From assembly GCF_963576675.1 (NCBI RefSeq), contig NC_088913.1, positions 73,655,001 to 73,719,000 on the forward strand: a stretch of 64,000 bases of DNA, in the 5' to 3' direction. Source of the DNA: Euphorbia lathyris (lineage: Eukaryota > Streptophyta > Magnoliopsida > Malpighiales > Euphorbiaceae). The stretch's first letter is position 1, and each line of letters opens with the position of its first letter. The notes under the pieces were generated by a model. The model made no database searches. It was not told the DNA's origin and worked only from the letters and a program-made list of their open reading frames with translations. A program made the translations under genes and the position numbers. Below are positions 60,973-64,000 of this stretch, in pieces.

Positions 60973-61084
60973 GCCATAGCAATGCCGAACCGACTTTAAG
61001 TCTGCCACATATAGTTTTGGATAAATAATTTATTATTTATTGAATTTTTAGTTAATATATTAGAAAGTCTTGTATTTGTAAAAA

Positions 61085-61830
61085 TAGATTATGAGTAAAT
61101 TATATCAATGGTATCTGAATTTTATCATAGTTCACATTTTAATATTCAGATTTCATTTTGTCCAAAACATATATCCGAAAGTAACGATGACAGAACAATT
61201 TAGTAAATTTTACCGGTGAATGATCCGTCAATACGAGTTTGATGAAATAAATTATATCAATGATAGCTAAATTTTACCCTAATTCATACTTTAGTGCCTA
61301 AATTTAATTTTTTCCAAAAAATACACTTCAAGTAATCATGACTCGATAATTTAGTATATTAGACTAGTCAATGCGAGTTTGACCATTTCAAATTAAAAAT
61401 TGAGACCCATTATACACTCAATTAACATATATAATAATACTTTTAGCTCTATATATATATTAAAGGGTAGTATTATAATTTTATGTTAATTGAGTGTATG
61501 GTAGGTTTTAATTTTTAATTCAAAATGATCAATTCGCGTTGATCGGTCACTAACCGGTAAAATGTACTAAATTGTCCAATCACCTTTACTTAAGTTATAT
61601 TTTCAGAACAAAATAAAATCTAAATACCAAAGTGTGATTATGATAAAATTCAGGTATCATTAATGTAATTTATTCATCAAACTCGTATTGACCTATCAAT
61701 TACAAGTAAAATTTACTAAATTATACAAATCATCGTTATTTTGGATATATTTTTCGGATAAAATAAAATTTAGGTACCAAAACATTAAGGATAAAGTTCA
61801 TACTATTTGTATAATTTACCCAATAGATTA
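61085..61830. repeat. Inverted-repeat DNA, probably two nested MITE copies
   Basis: taaattatatcaatgg followed by tatctgaattttatc (61096-61125) and again near 61248-61280 pair with gataaaattcaggtatcatt and tgtaatttattc (61640-61676), and with a worn outer end near 61795-61823 (aagttcatac, tataatttaccc). The central part (61380-61530) is a further palindrome (acactcaattaacat/atgttaattgagtgt). No coding potential. Confidence 0.7.
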
Positions 61831-61949
61831 TAAATCTACAAGTTTTTGTTTGTATCAATAGTTTTATTTAGTCTGTTTTCTATTAATAGGAATCGTTATT
61901 TCGGATATATTTGTCGTAGTCCCAATTTCTCCATTTCTTCTTCCCAAAT

Positions 61950-62048
61950 CCTAATTTAGTTCACTGCCACTCCAGTCCAGTCCGCCTTCGTCAGTCTACC
62001 TTCGCCTCCGCCTCCGCCTCCGCCTCCCCCAGTCACCTCTCTCTCAGG
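61950..62048 (+). other. Possible 5' UTR exon with splice donor and (CCGCCT)n tract
   Basis: A pyrimidine-rich leader-like stretch with a CCGCCT repeat (62004-62027) ends in cacctctctctcag followed by gtaact, a good donor. No coding exon of a plus-strand gene follows before the minus-strand LRR gene. It may be the leftover leader of a gene displaced by rearrangement, or an upstream exon of an unseen transcript. Confidence 0.3.
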
Positions 62049-62539
62049 TAACTTCTGCTTGCTGATAGAGAAACAAATTATCCTAAATGCTTTAAGGTTT
62101 CAATTGGACATGTCCACATGGATGCCTTAAAAAGTTTTCACAATTGATTTGCAATAGCTTCTTCTCTGATTTGCAAAAGCATTTTTTTTTCTGTTTTGGT
62201 TTCAAAACTTATGCTACAGTTGTTGCTTGAGTTATGCTATATTTTGTAGACTATTCACAGTTTAAATTGTTTTTGTCTGATTTTGAAGTTCTTTCTATTG
62301 TTTTTGTAAGTTTATGGAAACACAGGATTAGAAATTTAGGCTTTTTAACAACAGACTTGTTGCTTTAATAACTAACACGTTAAGAACTCAAATTGACAGA
62401 AGCAAAATCAAATCATTTGTTTAAGAAATTAGAAAATGGTAGTCAGTCATTCAACTACAACCAAATAATTGCATTGAACACTCATTAATAGAAAAAGCGG
62501 CATACATACAGAGATTTTAATAAAAAACAAAAGAAATTC

Positions 62540-62730
62540 AACATCTTGAGACATGGCATTGCACTTTCCTCTATTTTGTATTGATTTCAGTTGATGATTT
62601 CAAGCCTACCAAATCCATTGGCAGAAAACACAATTTCAGAACCAATGTATGCATCATGTATCAAGGACAAAGACCTCAAATTATGCAAATTCTCCAGAAC
62701 AACTATTGGACATTGCTGCCAAATTTGGCA
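62540..62730 (-). pseudogene. LRR fragment of a second NLR-type gene
   Basis: Read downward from about 62700 the frame gives ENLHNLRSLSLIHDAYIG, then an SANGFGRLEI block, a stop, and a worn EESAMPCLK block. It parallels EKFHNLRYLHLQNAYNG ... SSNGFPQLEV ... GAMPCLK of the intact frame upstream (62780-64000), but is a different, diverged copy. It is therefore a pseudogene fragment of a tandem relative. Confidence 0.75.
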
Positions 62731-62779
62731 TACAAAGTATGTGCTTCACCATCTCCAAATCCTACTCCATTTATATCTT

Positions 62780-64000
62780 TCATACCATTTTCCTCTTATA
62801 TACATCGAATGTCTCAGAAACTTCATATTGTTCAAGAGTGGATAGAAGCTTCTTCAACCCCTCGGGGACCCTCCGTAGTCTTTTCAGGTTTTTCAAGGAT
62901 AAATTCTTGAGACACGGCATTGCACCATTCCCTATTCTCCATTCCGTCAGTTCTAGTAATGATACGAGGGCCAGAACTTCAAGTTGTGGAAATCCATTGG
63001 AAGAGCAAACCATTTCTAAACCATTGTAAGCATTTTGCAAGTGCAAATACCTCAAATTATGAAACTTTTCTAGAATAACCATTGGATCTTGTTTTAATTC
63101 AGACTCGTACAGAATTAGCTTGGTAAGGCTTGCTGGTAGGAATTCCAGGCTATGTTCTACTATTTTTCCCATTAACTCTGCTTTGGTGAGATCTTCACAG
63201 GAAGACAGTTGTTCCAACTTTGGAAATGAAGTTCCACGTGGCATTTCCATCTTTAACGAACGAAGAAGGCCTAATGCAACACATGGAGATTTTAAGACCA
63301 CCTCAACTTCCTCTCCTGTTTCGAAATATACTGCTAGATTTCGAAGGTTAGTCAACTGAAACACCGCATTGTCTTTGGTTAGACTCTTAGCTGTTACACG
63401 CTTGAGCGTCTCTAGATTTCTTAACGATTTGAGTGGAAACACACCTTTACCTCTAGTAAATAACAAATGTCTCAAACTCTCCAATTTCAACAAGGCATCA
63501 GGGTTCACGCGTAAAATGGACACTGCGGAGTTTCTCAGATCAAGAGTGTATAAACCCTCAAGGTTGATTAAAGATAATGGTATTGAATATCTATCCGTTG
63601 AGTAAACACCTCTTAATCCGAGATATCTCAGGTGAATCAGCTTACCTATTTCTCTAGGTATGTGATGAACATTGTAATGAACATTCTCAATATTCAAAAC
63701 TCTAAGGAGTCTCAAGTTCTTGAAAATGAATTTTGCTTGCTGTTTTGTCATATGATGCTTGTCCATTTTAACAAAATAAAGAAGAGAACGGATTCCGGAA
63801 TCACCTTTTTCAACCAGCGGCACACAAGACGTTATAAAATCATGACTTTGTAAACTGTATTCGGACTCATGAAGATGCAAAGCCAACCTACGTGACTGAC
63901 CTGTCACAGCAGTTGAGAGAGAAGTCCAAGCGCTCGAGTTGTATTCGCTGTGCTCAACAACTCTAAGGAAGCTTTCTTCCTTTGCCTTCAATATGCATAG
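62780..64000 (-). CDS. NLR-type disease resistance protein, C-terminal LRR part (partial)
   Basis: The minus frame is open from the window edge (64000) to the TGA at 62782-62780, giving about 406 residues; the N-terminal CC and NB-ARC domains lie outside. The visible part starts with the linker after NB-ARC (SRRLALHLHESE) and contains LRRs: NLRLLRVLNIENV, IGKLIHLRYLGLRG, LINLEGLYTLDLRNS, KLESLRHLLF, QLTNLRNLAVY, then larger spaced repeats down to MPCLKNLSLKNLKRLRRVPEGL near the end. This layout fits CC-NLRs of the RPM1/RPP13/RPP8 type, intracellular sensors of pathogen effectors. The true start codon is not in the window; an apparent start at 63991 is not an ATG. No stop or shift disturbs the visible frame, so it may be functional. 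Confidence 0.92.
   Translation of the reverse strand, partial: LCILKAKEESFLRVVEHSEYNSSAWTSLSTAVTGQSRRLALHLHESEYSLQSHDFITSCVPLVEKGDSGIRSLLYFVKMDKHHMTKQQAKFIFKNLRLLRVLNIENVHYNVHHIPREIGKLIHLRYLGLRGVYSTDRYSIPLSLINLEGLYTLDLRNSAVSILRVNPDALLKLESLRHLLFTRGKGVFPLKSLRNLETLKRVTAKSLTKDNAVFQLTNLRNLAVYFETGEEVEVVLKSPCVALGLLRSLKMEMPRGTSFPKLEQLSSCEDLTKAELMGKIVEHSLEFLPASLTKLILYESELKQDPMVILEKFHNLRYLHLQNAYNGLEMVCSSNGFPQLEVLALVSLLELTEWRIGNGAMPCLKNLSLKNLKRLRRVPEGLKKLLSTLEQYEVSETFDVYKRKMV

Noticed and set aside
62581..63853. Several plus-strand frames of 70-126 codons opposite the LRR gene
   Set aside because: Antisense shadows of the regular LRR codon pattern; no start context or domain.

Overview
The window is plant nuclear DNA, most likely from a eudicot. 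It is AT-rich and its genes are split by canonical GT-AG introns. The genes encode plant-specific or plant-typed proteins (a DA1-related peptidase, a chloroplast rubredoxin/PDZ protein, a plant NEDD1, a CC-NLR-type LRR). The spaces between genes and several introns are filled with plant transposable elements. I did not try to name the species. All homology statements come from recognising the protein families by eye; no database search was run.

Layout. 1-2.8 kb: non-coding, possibly an LTR-element remnant. 2.8-4.65 kb (-): decayed MULE transposase. 5.3-6.9 kb: AT-rich MITE-like DNA flanked by a ~60-bp direct repeat. 7.48-12.75 kb (+): mitochondrial carrier family gene (7 exons, 336 aa). 13.75-17.94 kb (-): DAR2-like LIM/peptidase gene (12 exons, 511 aa) with an RTE 3' end in intron 2. 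19.88-24.68 kb (+): complete, recently inserted Ty1/copia element with 236-bp LTRs and a GAGAA target duplication, broken by five stops and one frameshift. 25.2-27.7 kb: MULE-type MITEs, a hAT element and a Tourist element, most with readable target site duplications (TSDs). 28.36-34.49 kb (-): full-length but decayed L1-type LINE with TSD. 34.6-38.0 kb: MITEs nested three deep. 38.1-39.0 kb (-): LINE RNase H fragment. 39.29-43.26 kb (+): PP1 catalytic subunit (3 exons, 316 aa) with a 2.9-kb TE-filled first intron. 44.3-50.0 kb: small RTE insertion, copia remnant, SINE-like sequence and a second copy of a TTCGCA-rich MULE-like element. 50.31-55.68 kb (+): NEDD1 (10 exons, 794 aa). 56.67-58.43 kb (-): ENH1-like rubredoxin/PDZ gene (6 exons, 264 aa, one GC-AG intron). 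58.7-61.8 kb: nested MITEs. 62.5-64.0 kb (-): LRR end of an NLR gene that runs off the window, plus a second LRR fragment behind it.

The five complete host genes are unrelated in function: mitochondrial metabolite exchange, ubiquitin-linked growth control, PP1 dephosphorylation, gamma-tubulin recruitment, and plastid redox/ion tolerance. They do not form a cluster or pathway. Each splice model was checked by phase: every exon chain keeps one frame from ATG to stop.

I found no convincing new gene system. The most unusual material is a ~1.7-kb non-autonomous MULE-like family present twice (35725-37402 and about 48276-50040). It carries dense TTCGCA/TGCGAA arrays, a shared open segment and, in one copy, a ~92-bp-arm hairpin. 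A second notable feature is a set of MITEs whose 9-10 bp TSDs can be read directly, allowing the insertion order to be reconstructed.
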